Shown piece after piece: positions 36,969 to 46,377 of a DNA stretch of 64,000 bases. The position numbers and the translations under genes were made by a program. The stretch is from Marinihelvus fidelis. Lineage in GTDB: Bacteria; Pseudomonadota; Gammaproteobacteria; Xanthomonadales; SZUA-36. Where the stretch lies: positions 45,001 to 109,000 of the forward strand of contig NZ_VYXP01000007.1 in assembly GCF_008725655.1 (NCBI RefSeq). The letters run 5' to 3'. A model generated the notes under the pieces. That model worked only from the letters and a program-made list of their open reading frames with translations, was not told the DNA's origin and ran no database searches. Positions within the stretch are counted from its first letter, which is position 1, and each line of letters begins with the position of its first letter.

Positions 36969-39180
36969 CTGGCGCTCCCTGCCCCAACCCATGCTCGACG
37001 CGCTGGCGGCGGGCTGGTGTCATGACCCATTTGCCGTGCTGGGCCCGCACCGGGTCAGCGGAGGCCGGGTGGTGCGCGTGTTCCGTCCCGATGCCGAGGC
37101 CGTTGACCTTCTTGACCGCCATGGCGCCCGGGTCGGGCCGATGCGCCGGGTTCACGACGGCGGCGTGTTCGTGGCCGAACTGCCGCCCAGCGTTCGCAGC
37201 TACCGGCTGAAGATCGTTCACCCGGATGGCAGCTGGTCGGTGGTCGAGGATCCGTATCGATTCCCCTCGACGCTGGGCGAGCTCGATCTTTACCTGATTC
37301 GCGAGGGCGCCCACGAGGACCTGTATCGCAAACTGGGCGCCCAGCCCGCTACGCTCAAGGGCATGCGCGGCACCGTGTTTTCCGTGTGGGCGCCAAACGC
37401 CCGGCGGGTCAGCGTGGTGGGCAACTTCAATGGTTGGGACGGGCGCCGCAACATCATGCGCCTGCACCCCGGCAACGGTGTCTGGGAAATATTCCTGCCC
37501 GGGGTGGGCGAGGGCGAGCCCTACAAGTTCGAAATGCTGGGTCCCGACGGACGCCTGCTGCCGCTTAAAACCGACCCCATGGGCCAGCGTTTCGAGCCGC
37601 CGCCCGGCAATGCCGCGCTGACCTGGCGCTCGCGCTATCGCTGGCACGATGAAGAGTGGATGCGTGAGCGGCACGGACAGACCGGGCTCCACCAGCCCAT
37701 GTCGGTTTACGAGGTGCACGCCGGCTCCTGGCGTCGTCACGAAGACGGCAGCTGGCTGGGCTGGCGCGAGATGGCCGAGGCGCTGGTGCGGTACGTCCGG
37801 AAGATGGGCTTTACCCATGTCGAGTTGCTGCCGGTGACCGAGCACCCGTTCGACGGCTCCTGGGGCTACCAGCCCACGGGCATGTACGCACCAACGCGGC
37901 GCTTCGGTGACCCGGACGATTTCCGCTACCTGGTCGATCGCCTGCACCGCGCGGGCATTGGCGTGCTGGTGGACTGGGTGCCGGCACACTTTCCCCGTGA
38001 CGAGTTCGCGCTGGCGCGCTTTGACGGTACCGCCCTGTACGAGCACGAGGACCCGCGCCGCGGGGAACACGCCGACTGGGGCACGTTGATCTATAACTTC
38101 GGCCGCAGCGAGGTCATCAATTTCCTGGCCGCCAGCGCGCTGTACTGGATCCGCGAGTTTCATATTGATGGCCTGCGTGTCGACGCCGTGGCGTCCATGC
38201 TTTACCTCGACTACTCGCGCAAGGACGGCGAGTGGCTGCCCAATATTCACGGCAGCAACGAGAACCTGGAGGCTGTGGCCTTCCTGAAGGAACTGAACAT
38301 CGCCATCCATCGCGTTGGCGGTACCGCACACGCGGAAGAGTCGACGGCCTGGCCGGGGGTGTCGAGGCCGGTGGAGATGAACGGCCTGGGCTTTACCTAC
38401 AAGTGGAACATGGGCTGGATGAACGACACGCTCGCGTACATGCGCGAGGAGCCCGTGCACCGGAAGTACCACCACGACAAGATGACCTTCGGGATGGTCT
38501 ACGCCTTCGACGAAAATTTCGTCTTGCCGCTGTCGCACGATGAAGTGGTGCACGGCAAGGGTTCGCTGCTGGGCAAAATGCCCGGCGACGACTGGCAGCG
38601 CTTCGCCAACCTGCGGGCCTATTACGGTTTCATGTTTGGCCATCCCGGCAAGAAGTTGCTGTTCATGGGTGGCGAGTTCGCGCAGTGGCGTGAGTGGGAC
38701 CACGACCGGGCGCTGGACTGGGAACTGCTGGACCAGCCCAGGCACGCCGGGGTGCAGCGCTGCGTGCGCGACCTGAATCACCTGTACCGTGATGTTCCGG
38801 CCCTGCACCAGCGCGATTTCGAGGCCGGTGGGTTCGAATGGCTGGACTGGAATGACCGTGACGCCAGCGTGTTCAGCTGGCTGCGCTGGGATACCGAAGG
38901 GGGCTTCGTCATCTGCGTCAGTAACTTTACGCCGGTGATCCGGCGCGACTATCGCCTGGGGGTTCCCGTTGCGGGCGATTACAGGGTGTTGTTCAATAGT
39001 GACGGGGCTGATTACGGGGGCAGCGGTGTGGAGAACGCTGCGCTCATTTCATCAGAATCGCGTGGCGTGCTCGGCCGCGAAGATTCCATTGTCGTGACAT
39101 TGCCGCCCCTGGCCACGGTTTACCTGGCCAGGGTCGCAGATCGTCATGAAGCGGGAGACTCGAATGCGAAGCAACAGTGA
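36955..39180 (+). CDS. glgB: 1,4-alpha-glucan branching enzyme (GH13)
   Basis: 741 aa. N-terminal CBM48-like domain (HDPFAVLGPH; VWAPNARRVSVVGNFNGWDGR), then the GH13 barrel with YEVHAGSWRR, LLPVTEHPFDGSWGYQ, HIDGLRVDAVASMLYLDYSR (nucleophile Asp) and AEESTAWPGVSRP (acid Glu). It makes alpha-1,6 branches. The frame is open from 36856, but family N-termini fit ATG 36955 or 36961, inside the end of glgA; tight overlap is normal here. Confidence 0.97.
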   Translation: MQMSDWRSLPQPMLDALAAGWCHDPFAVLGPHRVSGGRVVRVFRPDAEAVDLLDRHGARVGPMRRVHDGGVFVAELPPSVRSYRLKIVHPDGSWSVVEDPYRFPSTLGELDLYLIREGAHEDLYRKLGAQPATLKGMRGTVFSVWAPNARRVSVVGNFNGWDGRRNIMRLHPGNGVWEIFLPGVGEGEPYKFEMLGPDGRLLPLKTDPMGQRFEPPPGNAALTWRSRYRWHDEEWMRERHGQTGLHQPMSVYEVHAGSWRRHEDGSWLGWREMAEALVRYVRKMGFTHVELLPVTEHPFDGSWGYQPTGMYAPTRRFGDPDDFRYLVDRLHRAGIGVLVDWVPAHFPRDEFALARFDGTALYEHEDPRRGEHADWGTLIYNFGRSEVINFLAASALYWIREFHIDGLRVDAVASMLYLDYSRKDGEWLPNIHGSNENLEAVAFLKELNIAIHRVGGTAHAEESTAWPGVSRPVEMNGLGFTYKWNMGWMNDTLAYMREEPVHRKYHHDKMTFGMVYAFDENFVLPLSHDEVVHGKGSLLGKMPGDDWQRFANLRAYYGFMFGHPGKKLLFMGGEFAQWREWDHDRALDWELLDQPRHAGVQRCVRDLNHLYRDVPALHQRDFEAGGFEWLDWNDRDASVFSWLRWDTEGGFVICVSNFTPVIRRDYRLGVPVAGDYRVLFNSDGADYGGSGVENAALISSESRGVLGREDSIVVTLPPLATVYLARVADRHEAGDSNAKQQ

Positions 39181-41665
39181 CACGCAAACCCCGGCCGGCG
39201 GGCTGGAAATCCTGCCATCGGCGAGCCTGGAGATGGATGCGGACGCGATCCTGTCCGACCTGACCCACTATTACACGCGGATGTATGGCCGCCGCACGTT
39301 GCGTACGGACACGCCGTTCCTGAGCCAGGCGCTGGTGCATACCATCCGTGACCGGCTGATGGAACGCTGGAACCGGACCAATATCGCGTTCGAGCGGGCC
39401 GACGGCCGCCGCGCCTGCTACCTGTCGATGGAATTCCTGATGGGGCGCCTGCTGAACAACGCGCTGTACAGCCTGGGCAGTACCGATGAATCTTCCCACG
39501 CGCTGGGACTGTTGGGCGTGGAGCTGGAGAAGGTGCTGGACGCCGAACGTGACGCCGGCCTGGGCAACGGTGGCCTGGGTCGCCTGGCGGCATGTTTCCT
39601 GGACAGTTGCGCCACGTTGGGGCTGCCTGTTCGCGGTTACGGTATCCGCTACCACTACGGCATGTTCCGCCAGCGCATCGTCAATGGCTTCCAGATCGAG
39701 GAGCCGGACCCGTGGCTGCGTGAAGGATTCCCCTGGGAGATCGAGCGCAGTGAGCTGGCCAGGACCATCCGCTTTGGCGGCCGCACGGTCACCTTCCGCG
39801 ACGAACATGGCCGTACCCGGCATGGGCTGGAGGACACGCATGACGTGCTCGCCATTCCTTTCGATGTGCCGATTCCCGGTTACCGCAACGGCGTGGTCAA
39901 CACGCTGCGACTGTGGTCGGCCGCGGCCACGGACGAGTTCGACCTGGAAGAGTTCAATGCCGGCAGTTATACCGAGGCGGTCGAGGCCAAGAACGAGGCC
40001 GAGAACATCTCCATGGTGCTGTACCCGAACACGGCCACCGAGTCGGGGCACGAGCTGCGCCTGCGCCAGCAGTATTTCCTGGCCTCAGCCAGCCTGCAGG
40101 ACATCCTGCACGACTACCGCTACCGCCATGGCGGTAGCCTGGCGGGCCTGGAAGACAAGGTCTGCTTTCAGCTGAACGACACGCACCCGGCGATCGCGGT
40201 GGCCGAACTGATGCGCCTGTTGATGGACGAGCACGGCATGGAATGGGACCAGGCCTGGGGCATTGTCCGGTCGACCACGGCTTACACCAACCACACGCTG
40301 CTGCCGGAAGCGCTGGAAACCTGGCCGGTGCCGATGTTCGAGAAGCTGTTGCCGCGCCTGCTGGAAATCATCTACGAGATCAACGCGCGGTTCCTGGACG
40401 AGGTCAGCATCCGCTGGCCCGGCGACAACGCGCGGCTGGCACGGATGTCACTGATCGACGAGGGCGGCGAGCGCCGGGTGCGCATGGCCTACCTGGCGAT
40501 CGTGGGCAGCTACTCGGTCAACGGCGTTGCGGAACTGCATTCGCGTTTGCTGCGCGAAGGGCTGTTCCGGGATTTCTACGAGCTCTGGCCCGACAAGTTC
40601 AACAACAAGACCAACGGCGTCACGCCGCGGCGGTGGCTGGCGGCCTGCAATACCCGGCTGGCCGCGCTGGTCAGTGGCAAGATTGGCGACGGCTGGGTGA
40701 CGAAGCTCGATCAGCTGGAGGCCCTGGCACCGTTGGCCGATGACGCCGGTTTCCAGGCCAGCTGGCGGGCCGTCAAGCTGGCGAATAAGCAGCGGCTGGC
40801 GGAAGACATCAAGCGCCGTACCGGGATTGAGCTTGACCCGGCCATGCTCTTCGATGTCCAGGTCAAGCGTATCCACGAATATAAGCGCCAGTTGCTGAAC
40901 GTGCTGCACGCGGTGCACATGTACGACCTGATCCGCCGCGGCGACGGCGACGAATTGCCGCCGCGCGCCATCATCATCGGCGGCAAGGCCGCGCCCGGTT
41001 ATGTCATGGCCAAGGGCATCATCAAGCTGATTGGCAACGTCGCCCGGGTGATCAACAATGACCCGGCCATGGCGGGGCGCCTGCAGATGGTGTTCTACCC
41101 CGACTACAACGTCTCCGCGATGGAAAAAATCTGCCCCGCGGCGGACCTGTCCGAGCAAATTTCCACGGCCGGCAAGGAGGCCTCCGGCACCGGCAACATG
41201 AAGTTCATGATGAACGGTGCCATCACCATCGGCACGCTGGACGGCGCCAACGTGGAAATCCTCGAGGCCGTGGGCGACGAGAACTTCTTCCTGTTCGGCC
41301 ATACGGTGGAGGAGGTCGCCTCGTTGCGGGAGAACTACGATCCCGGTGCCTATATCAACGCCGACGAGGACTTCCGGCGTGTTGTTGGCCTGCTGGAATC
41401 AGGCCACTTCTGCCGTTTCGAAGTCGGCGTGCTGGACGCGGTGATCGGCGCCTTCCAGGACCCGTCGGACCCATGGATGACCGCGGCCGATTTCCGCTCC
41501 TTCATCGACGCCCAGCGGCGCGTGGACGAGGCCTGGAAGGACACCGCCCGCTGGGATCGCATGAGCATTCTCAACAGCGCCTGTTCCGGGCGGTTCTCCA
41601 CCGACCGCACGATGCAGGACTATAACGACGACATCTGGCGCCTGGAGCCGGTCGAGCCGGGCTGA
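39164..41665 (+). CDS. glgP: Glycogen phosphorylase (GT35)
   Basis: 833 aa. CYLSMEFLMGRLLNNAL, GLGNGGLGRLAACFLDS, YGIRYHYGMF, FQLNDTHPAIAVAELMRLL and the PLP-lysine site EASGTGNMKFMMNG are diagnostic. It releases glucose-1-phosphate from glycogen. ATG 39164 follows GGGAG and overlaps the glgB end by 17 bases; ATG 39146 is an alternative start. Next is glgX after 2 bases. Confidence 0.97.
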   Translation: MRSNSDTQTPAGGLEILPSASLEMDADAILSDLTHYYTRMYGRRTLRTDTPFLSQALVHTIRDRLMERWNRTNIAFERADGRRACYLSMEFLMGRLLNNALYSLGSTDESSHALGLLGVELEKVLDAERDAGLGNGGLGRLAACFLDSCATLGLPVRGYGIRYHYGMFRQRIVNGFQIEEPDPWLREGFPWEIERSELARTIRFGGRTVTFRDEHGRTRHGLEDTHDVLAIPFDVPIPGYRNGVVNTLRLWSAAATDEFDLEEFNAGSYTEAVEAKNEAENISMVLYPNTATESGHELRLRQQYFLASASLQDILHDYRYRHGGSLAGLEDKVCFQLNDTHPAIAVAELMRLLMDEHGMEWDQAWGIVRSTTAYTNHTLLPEALETWPVPMFEKLLPRLLEIIYEINARFLDEVSIRWPGDNARLARMSLIDEGGERRVRMAYLAIVGSYSVNGVAELHSRLLREGLFRDFYELWPDKFNNKTNGVTPRRWLAACNTRLAALVSGKIGDGWVTKLDQLEALAPLADDAGFQASWRAVKLANKQRLAEDIKRRTGIELDPAMLFDVQVKRIHEYKRQLLNVLHAVHMYDLIRRGDGDELPPRAIIIGGKAAPGYVMAKGIIKLIGNVARVINNDPAMAGRLQMVFYPDYNVSAMEKICPAADLSEQISTAGKEASGTGNMKFMMNGAITIGTLDGANVEILEAVGDENFFLFGHTVEEVASLRENYDPGAYINADEDFRRVVGLLESGHFCRFEVGVLDAVIGAFQDPSDPWMTAADFRSFIDAQRRVDEAWKDTARWDRMSILNSACSGRFSTDRTMQDYNDDIWRLEPVEPG

Positions 41666-41667
41666 TC

Positions 41668-43680
41668 ATGCTGGAGCGCGGCGACCCCGGGTGCCTGGGC
41701 GGTCGCGCCCTTGAGGGTGGCGCGAACTTCGCCGTATACGCCTCGCGCGCCGAGCGGGTCGAGCTGTGCCTGTTTGATGCCCATGGGAATGCCACCGGCA
41801 GTTTTGACCTGCCCGGCCACGATGACGGCGTCTGGCACGGGTTCTTTCCGGGCCTGTCAGCCGGGCAGGCCTATGGCTACCGGGTCCATGGGCCCCATGA
41901 CCCCAAAGCCGGGCTCAGGCACCATCCCGGCAAGCTGCTGATCGACCCCTGGGCCCGGCGACTGTCCGGCGAAGTCCGCTGGGACCCTTCATTGTTCGAT
42001 ACGGACCCGTCAGACAGCGCCGGTGCGATGCCGCGCTCACTGGTGACTGCCCCCGGCGAGGGTGCCGGGCCGGTCATACGGCGCGATGACAGCGGTCGGA
42101 TTCCGTGGTCGGAGGCCGTGGTCTACGAGACCCATGTGCGCGGCTACACCATGCGCCATCCCGGGCTGACGGAGGCCGAGCGCGGGCGCTTCAAGGGCAT
42201 GGCCAACCACCAGGTGCTTGATTACATCCGCGCGCTGGGCGTGACTCACGTGGAGTTGATGCCGGTCCACAGCATGGTCGACGAGGCCTTCCTGTCGGCG
42301 CGTGGGCTGCGCAATTACTGGGGCTACAACAGCATCCAGTTCTTCACGCCCGCCGCGCGTTATGGTGGCGAGGACCCGGTCGTCGAGTTCCGCGACATGG
42401 TCAACGCCATCCATGACGCGGGGCTCGAGGTGATCCTGGACGTGGTCTATAACCACACCGGCGAGGGGGGTGAGGACGGGCCGACCCTGGGTTTCCGGGG
42501 CCTGGACAACCTGGCCTATTACCGCACCCTGCCCGGTGACCCCTCGACCTACATCAATGACACCGGCTGTGGAAACACGATCAATGCCGACCATCCCAGG
42601 GTGCAGGAACTGGTGACCGCCAGCCTGGAGTACTGGCACCGGGACATGGGCGTGGATGGTTTCCGTTTCGACCTGGCGCCCATCCTGGGGCAGACGGCGA
42701 CCGGTTTTCGCACCGACCATCCCCTGTTGCGGGCCATCACCACGACGCCCGGGTTGCGCAATGCCCGGCTGGTGGCCGAACCCTGGGGGCCCGGGCCGGG
42801 AGGATACCGGCTGGGTGAGTTCCCGCCGGGGTGGTCGGAATGGAACGACCGCTACCGCGACACCGCGCGGCGGTTCTGGCGCGGTGACGCGCAGCAACTC
42901 GCGCCACTGGCGAGCCGGATACATGGCTCGTCCGACCTGTTCGACCGGCCCGGGCGCGGCCCGCTGGCGTCGGTCAACTTCATCACCAGTCATGACGGCT
43001 TCACGTTATCCGACCTGGTCAGCTACAAACGCCGGCATAACCACGCCAATGGCGAAGACAACCGAGACGGCCACAGCCATAACTACAGCTGCAATCATGG
43101 CGTGGAGGGGCCGACGGATCGAGGCGCGACCCTGGCGCTGCGTCGCCGGCACCGGCTTAACCTGCTGACGACCCTGTTGCTTTCCCAGGGCGTGCCCATG
43201 CTGCTGGCCGGCGACGAGTTTGGCAACAGCCAGGGCGGAAACAACAACGCCTACGCCCAGGACAACGAGACGGGTTGGCTGGACTGGTCCGGGCTGGACC
43301 ATGATCCGGAGTTTGTCCAGTTGGTCCGGGCACTGATCCGCATTCGCAGGCGGCAACCATTGCTGCGGCAGCCGGAATATGTCCATGGCCAAGTCGATGA
43401 AGCGGCCGCCGGCAAGGCCCGGTACATCGACTGGTTCAACGTAGATGGAGAGCCCATGGCGGCAGGCGACTGGGCCCATTCCCGGGCTGTCATGAAGCTG
43501 CTGTCCGGTCAGGGCAACGAGCTGGCCCTTCTGGTCAACGGCCATGATTTCGAGGCCCGTTTCGTTCTGCCAGGCGGCGGCTGGGTGTGCGAGTTCTGCA
43601 GTGACGCACGCCAATACCCTGGGCAAAACGACCGTTTCGACGCACCGGCCTGGAGCATGACCTGTTTGGTGCGCGGCTGA
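41668..43680 (+). CDS. glgX: Glycogen debranching enzyme GlgX (GH13)
   Basis: 670 aa, isoamylase-type GH13. N-terminal CBM48 (EGGANFAVYASRAERVELCLFDAHG), YETHVRGYTM, GYNSIQFFTPAARY, ILDVVYNHTGEG, DGFRFDLAPILG (nucleophile), RLVAEPWGPG (acid) and NFITSHDGFTLSDLVSY. It removes short branches from phosphorylase-limited glycogen. It is the last gene of the run that starts at zwf; a new promoter-like sequence follows it. Confidence 0.96.
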   Translation: MLERGDPGCLGGRALEGGANFAVYASRAERVELCLFDAHGNATGSFDLPGHDDGVWHGFFPGLSAGQAYGYRVHGPHDPKAGLRHHPGKLLIDPWARRLSGEVRWDPSLFDTDPSDSAGAMPRSLVTAPGEGAGPVIRRDDSGRIPWSEAVVYETHVRGYTMRHPGLTEAERGRFKGMANHQVLDYIRALGVTHVELMPVHSMVDEAFLSARGLRNYWGYNSIQFFTPAARYGGEDPVVEFRDMVNAIHDAGLEVILDVVYNHTGEGGEDGPTLGFRGLDNLAYYRTLPGDPSTYINDTGCGNTINADHPRVQELVTASLEYWHRDMGVDGFRFDLAPILGQTATGFRTDHPLLRAITTTPGLRNARLVAEPWGPGPGGYRLGEFPPGWSEWNDRYRDTARRFWRGDAQQLAPLASRIHGSSDLFDRPGRGPLASVNFITSHDGFTLSDLVSYKRRHNHANGEDNRDGHSHNYSCNHGVEGPTDRGATLALRRRHRLNLLTTLLLSQGVPMLLAGDEFGNSQGGNNNAYAQDNETGWLDWSGLDHDPEFVQLVRALIRIRRRQPLLRQPEYVHGQVDEAAAGKARYIDWFNVDGEPMAAGDWAHSRAVMKLLSGQGNELALLVNGHDFEARFVLPGGGWVCEFCSDARQYPGQNDRFDAPAWSMTCLVRG

Positions 43681-43694
43681 GCGGCGTACCGGGG

Positions 43695-43725
43695 TAGACG
43701 CTTTTCCAGCGCGAACAGGTATAAT
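43695..43725 (+). promoter_or_regulatory. Candidate sigma-70 promoter of the 7TM/ATP-grasp pair
   Basis: A perfect TATAAT at 43720-43725 is preceded at 19 bases by TAGACG, a 4-of-6 match to TTGACA. The start codon at 43782 is 56 bases downstream. The gap between glgX and the next gene is 101 bp. Confidence 0.5.
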
Positions 43726-43781
43726 CCGGCATCGTCCGGGATCACTAAAAACCATATGAAAATCATTTCGGTAGCCCCCTC

Positions 43782-45323
43782 ATGGCCGGTGTAAAGCGCA
43801 ACTACCAGTGGCTGGTGTTGTCGCTGGTGCTCATCGCCGTCAGCGGCGCGATCACGTGGCAGAAGATTGCCGGCCTTGGATTTCCGACGCGGCCCGATAT
43901 GACCAGTGAGACCTGGTCGATCCAGGCCAAGGTGGAACTCGAGCGCCGTGGTGGGCCGGTCAAGGTGGCGCTACGGCTGCCGTCGAGCCCGCCCGGCTAC
44001 GTGGTGGCCGAGGAACACTATATTTCCCGCGGCTTTGGCCTGACTGTCGATGACAGCCCCGGCGCCCGCCAGGCGGACTGGGCCATTCGCAGGCTACCCG
44101 AGGATCGCACGCTGTACTATCGCGCCCGTGTCAGCCCCGGAGGGCCGCGTGGCGCCATTGCCGGGCGACCGGATTACCCGCCGGTGCCGGATTTGCAGGA
44201 GCCGTTCAGGACCGCCTTGATCGATATCGTGACCGAGGTCCGCCAGGCGTCCGCCGACACCCGTACCTTTGCCGCGGCCATGCTCGCCAAGCTGAATTCC
44301 GCTACACCCAACGAAAGCATGGCCCTGTTCCTTTCGGAAGTTCATGATCGCGAGGACCGCATCGCGCTGGTCCAGACATTGTTGGCCGGCGCGCGAATCC
44401 CGACGCTGCAGATCCATGGTTTTGTGCCGGAGGGCGATATCCGCCGGATTGACCTGCAGACGCTCATTGGCGTCTACAACGATCAGGAATGGCTGGTGTT
44501 TGACCCGGTCAGTGGTCGCCAGGGCCTGCCACCGGGGTTCCTGGTGTGGGCCACGGGCTCGCCCGACCTGGTCCAGGCGGATGGCGCGTCTGTCCGGGAT
44601 TTCCAGGTTTCCGTGCGCAAGCAGATGGTCAGTTCCCTCGAACTTGCCAGCCAGCGCGCCGCCGCCGAGCGTATCGGCGTGGGCCAGGTATCGATCCTGC
44701 AGCTGCCTATCCAGACCCAGGCGGTGTACGAGATCCTGTTGCTGGTGCCGTTTGGCATCCTGGTGATCGTCATCCTGCGCAATATCGTTGGATTCAGCTC
44801 ATTCGGTACGTTTGCACCCGTGCTGATCGCGCTGGCGTTTCGCGAGACCGAGTTGTTGCGTGGCCTGGCGCTGTTTGTGCTGATTGTCGCGCTGGGCCTG
44901 TTTTTCCGCTTCTACCTGGAGCGCCTGCGCTTGCTGCTGGTGCCCAGGCTCGCGGCAGTGGTGACGATCGTGGTCCTGCTGATGACGATCATCAGTATCG
45001 TCAGCAATCACTATGGCATCGATACCGGCTTGTCGGTCTCGCTGTTCCCGATGATCATCATCTCCATGGTCATCGAGCGAATGTCCGTGGTCTGGGAGGA
45101 GCGGGGCGCAATCACCAGTATCCGTGAAGGTATCGGTAGCCTGGTCATGGCGGCGCTGGCCTACGTGGTGATGTCGATCAACATCCTGGGCTACTGGGTG
45201 GCGGTGTTCCCGGAGATCAACCTGGCGGTACTCGGGCTGATTATCATGCTGGGCCGTTACACCGGCTTCCGCGTCACCGAGCTGTTCCGCTTCCGCCAGC
45301 TCGACCCGAAGCAGGCGCCCTGA
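43782..45323 (+). CDS. Inactive-transglutaminase/7TM protein (UUP1 family)
   Basis: 513 aa. One N-terminal membrane anchor (about 9-28), a periplasmic region of about 290 residues that resembles a transglutaminase core without a Cys-His-Asp triad (EVHDREDRIALVQTLLAGARIPTLQIHG), then a seven-helix membrane domain from about 325 (EILLLVPFGILVIVILRNIVGFSSFGTFAPVLIALAF, SLFPMIIISMVIERMS). This is the inactive transglutaminase-7TM pairing regularly encoded with an ATP-grasp alpha-L-glutamate ligase-like protein, which follows 1 base later. A signalling or cell-envelope peptide role has been suggested for such pairs; I cannot be more exact. Confidence 0.85.
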   Translation: MAGVKRNYQWLVLSLVLIAVSGAITWQKIAGLGFPTRPDMTSETWSIQAKVELERRGGPVKVALRLPSSPPGYVVAEEHYISRGFGLTVDDSPGARQADWAIRRLPEDRTLYYRARVSPGGPRGAIAGRPDYPPVPDLQEPFRTALIDIVTEVRQASADTRTFAAAMLAKLNSATPNESMALFLSEVHDREDRIALVQTLLAGARIPTLQIHGFVPEGDIRRIDLQTLIGVYNDQEWLVFDPVSGRQGLPPGFLVWATGSPDLVQADGASVRDFQVSVRKQMVSSLELASQRAAAERIGVGQVSILQLPIQTQAVYEILLLVPFGILVIVILRNIVGFSSFGTFAPVLIALAFRETELLRGLALFVLIVALGLFFRFYLERLRLLLVPRLAAVVTIVVLLMTIISIVSNHYGIDTGLSVSLFPMIIISMVIERMSVVWEERGAITSIREGIGSLVMAALAYVVMSINILGYWVAVFPEINLAVLGLIIMLGRYTGFRVTELFRFRQLDPKQAP

Positions 45324-45324
45324 G

Positions 45325-46278
45325 ATGCTGGGCCGCTACAGCCGGCTCAAACGTGCCGGGGTGCTGGGCCTGAACCGCAGGAACGGCGACTACATCTTCA
45401 CTCACAACCAGCGGCGCTTTTATCCGCTGGTGGACGACAAGGTGCTGTGCAAGCAGCGCATGCAGGCGGAAGGGCTGGCCGTGCCCGACCTGCTGGGCGT
45501 GGTGGGCTCCAATCGCGAGACCCGCAACATCGACGGCATCCTGGCCGGCGCGAAGGAGTTCGTGATCAAGCCGGCGCATGGCAGCGGCGGTGACGGCATC
45601 ATGGTCATTACCGACCGCAAGGCCGAGTACTACGTCGACTCCGATGGCGGCCTGGTCGACCAGGACCACCTGGGTCATCACCTGACCAATGTCATCGGTG
45701 GGCTGTATTCACTGGGCGGCCGGCCGGATGTGGCCATGATCGAGTCGCTGGTGCATTTTGACCCGGCATTCAGCCAACTCACCTGGCAGGGTGTGCCGGA
45801 TATCCGCGTGATCGTCTATCGCGGCTACCCGGTGATGGCCATGACGCGGTTGCCGACCCGGCAGTCTCACGGCAAGGCCAACCTGCACCAGGGGGCCATT
45901 GGCGTGGGGATCGACCTGGGCAGCGGCAAGACCCATGGCGGGGTGTCCGGTAATTCGGCGCAATCGACGCATCCGGATACCGGCTCGGATATTGCCGGCT
46001 TCGAGGTCCCGGGCTGGGCGCAGGTGCTATCCATGGCGGCGCGCTGTTACGAGGCGGTCGAACTGGGCTACCTGGGGGTCGATATCGTGCTTGACCGCGA
46101 CTTGGGGCCGTTGATCCTGGAACTGAACGCGCGCCCCGGCCTGAATATCCAGATTGCCAATCGTTGTGGCCTGGCGGCCCGGCTCGAGGCGGTCGACGCT
46201 GAGGCCGGTGATGGCGAATCACCCGACCAGCGGGTGGCCTGGTCTCGCAACCGCTTTACGCTTTCCCACGACGACTAA
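45325..46278 (+). CDS. Alpha-L-glutamate ligase-like ATP-grasp protein (RimK-related)
   Basis: 317 aa. ATP-grasp fold: KEFVIKPAHGSGGDGI (ATP-binding Lys and glycine loop), YRGYPVMAMTRLPTRQSHGKANLHQGAIGVG, and the metal-binding DIVLDRDLGPLILELNARPGLNIQIANRCGL. It is the RimK-related ligase homologue that accompanies the transglutaminase-7TM protein. It probably joins an amino acid to a peptide or protein carboxylate; substrate unknown. It is translationally close to the preceding gene and ends before a bidirectional terminator. Confidence 0.87.
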   Translation: MLGRYSRLKRAGVLGLNRRNGDYIFTHNQRRFYPLVDDKVLCKQRMQAEGLAVPDLLGVVGSNRETRNIDGILAGAKEFVIKPAHGSGGDGIMVITDRKAEYYVDSDGGLVDQDHLGHHLTNVIGGLYSLGGRPDVAMIESLVHFDPAFSQLTWQGVPDIRVIVYRGYPVMAMTRLPTRQSHGKANLHQGAIGVGIDLGSGKTHGGVSGNSAQSTHPDTGSDIAGFEVPGWAQVLSMAARCYEAVELGYLGVDIVLDRDLGPLILELNARPGLNIQIANRCGLAARLEAVDAEAGDGESPDQRVAWSRNRFTLSHDD

Positions 46279-46297
46279 GCACTTTCCTGCGGGCAAG

Positions 46298-46332
46298 AAA
46301 AAACCCCGGGGGCTGGGCCTCCGGGGTTTTCC
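46298..46332. terminator. Bidirectional terminator between convergent operons
   Basis: AAAACCCCGG pairs with CCGGGGTTTT (10-bp perfect stem, 11-base loop). A-runs on the left and T-runs on the right let it work for the ATP-grasp gene (+) and for the TonB-system operon (-). Confidence 0.9.
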
Positions 46333-46377
46333 TATTACGGCACCAGCCTGCGGGCAGGCCGGTTGGCTTATCGCCGG

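Noticed and set aside
36769-38808. 679-codon open frame antisense to glgB
   Set aside because: It mirrors the third-position GC of glgB and has no protein-like pattern. glgB itself is unambiguous.
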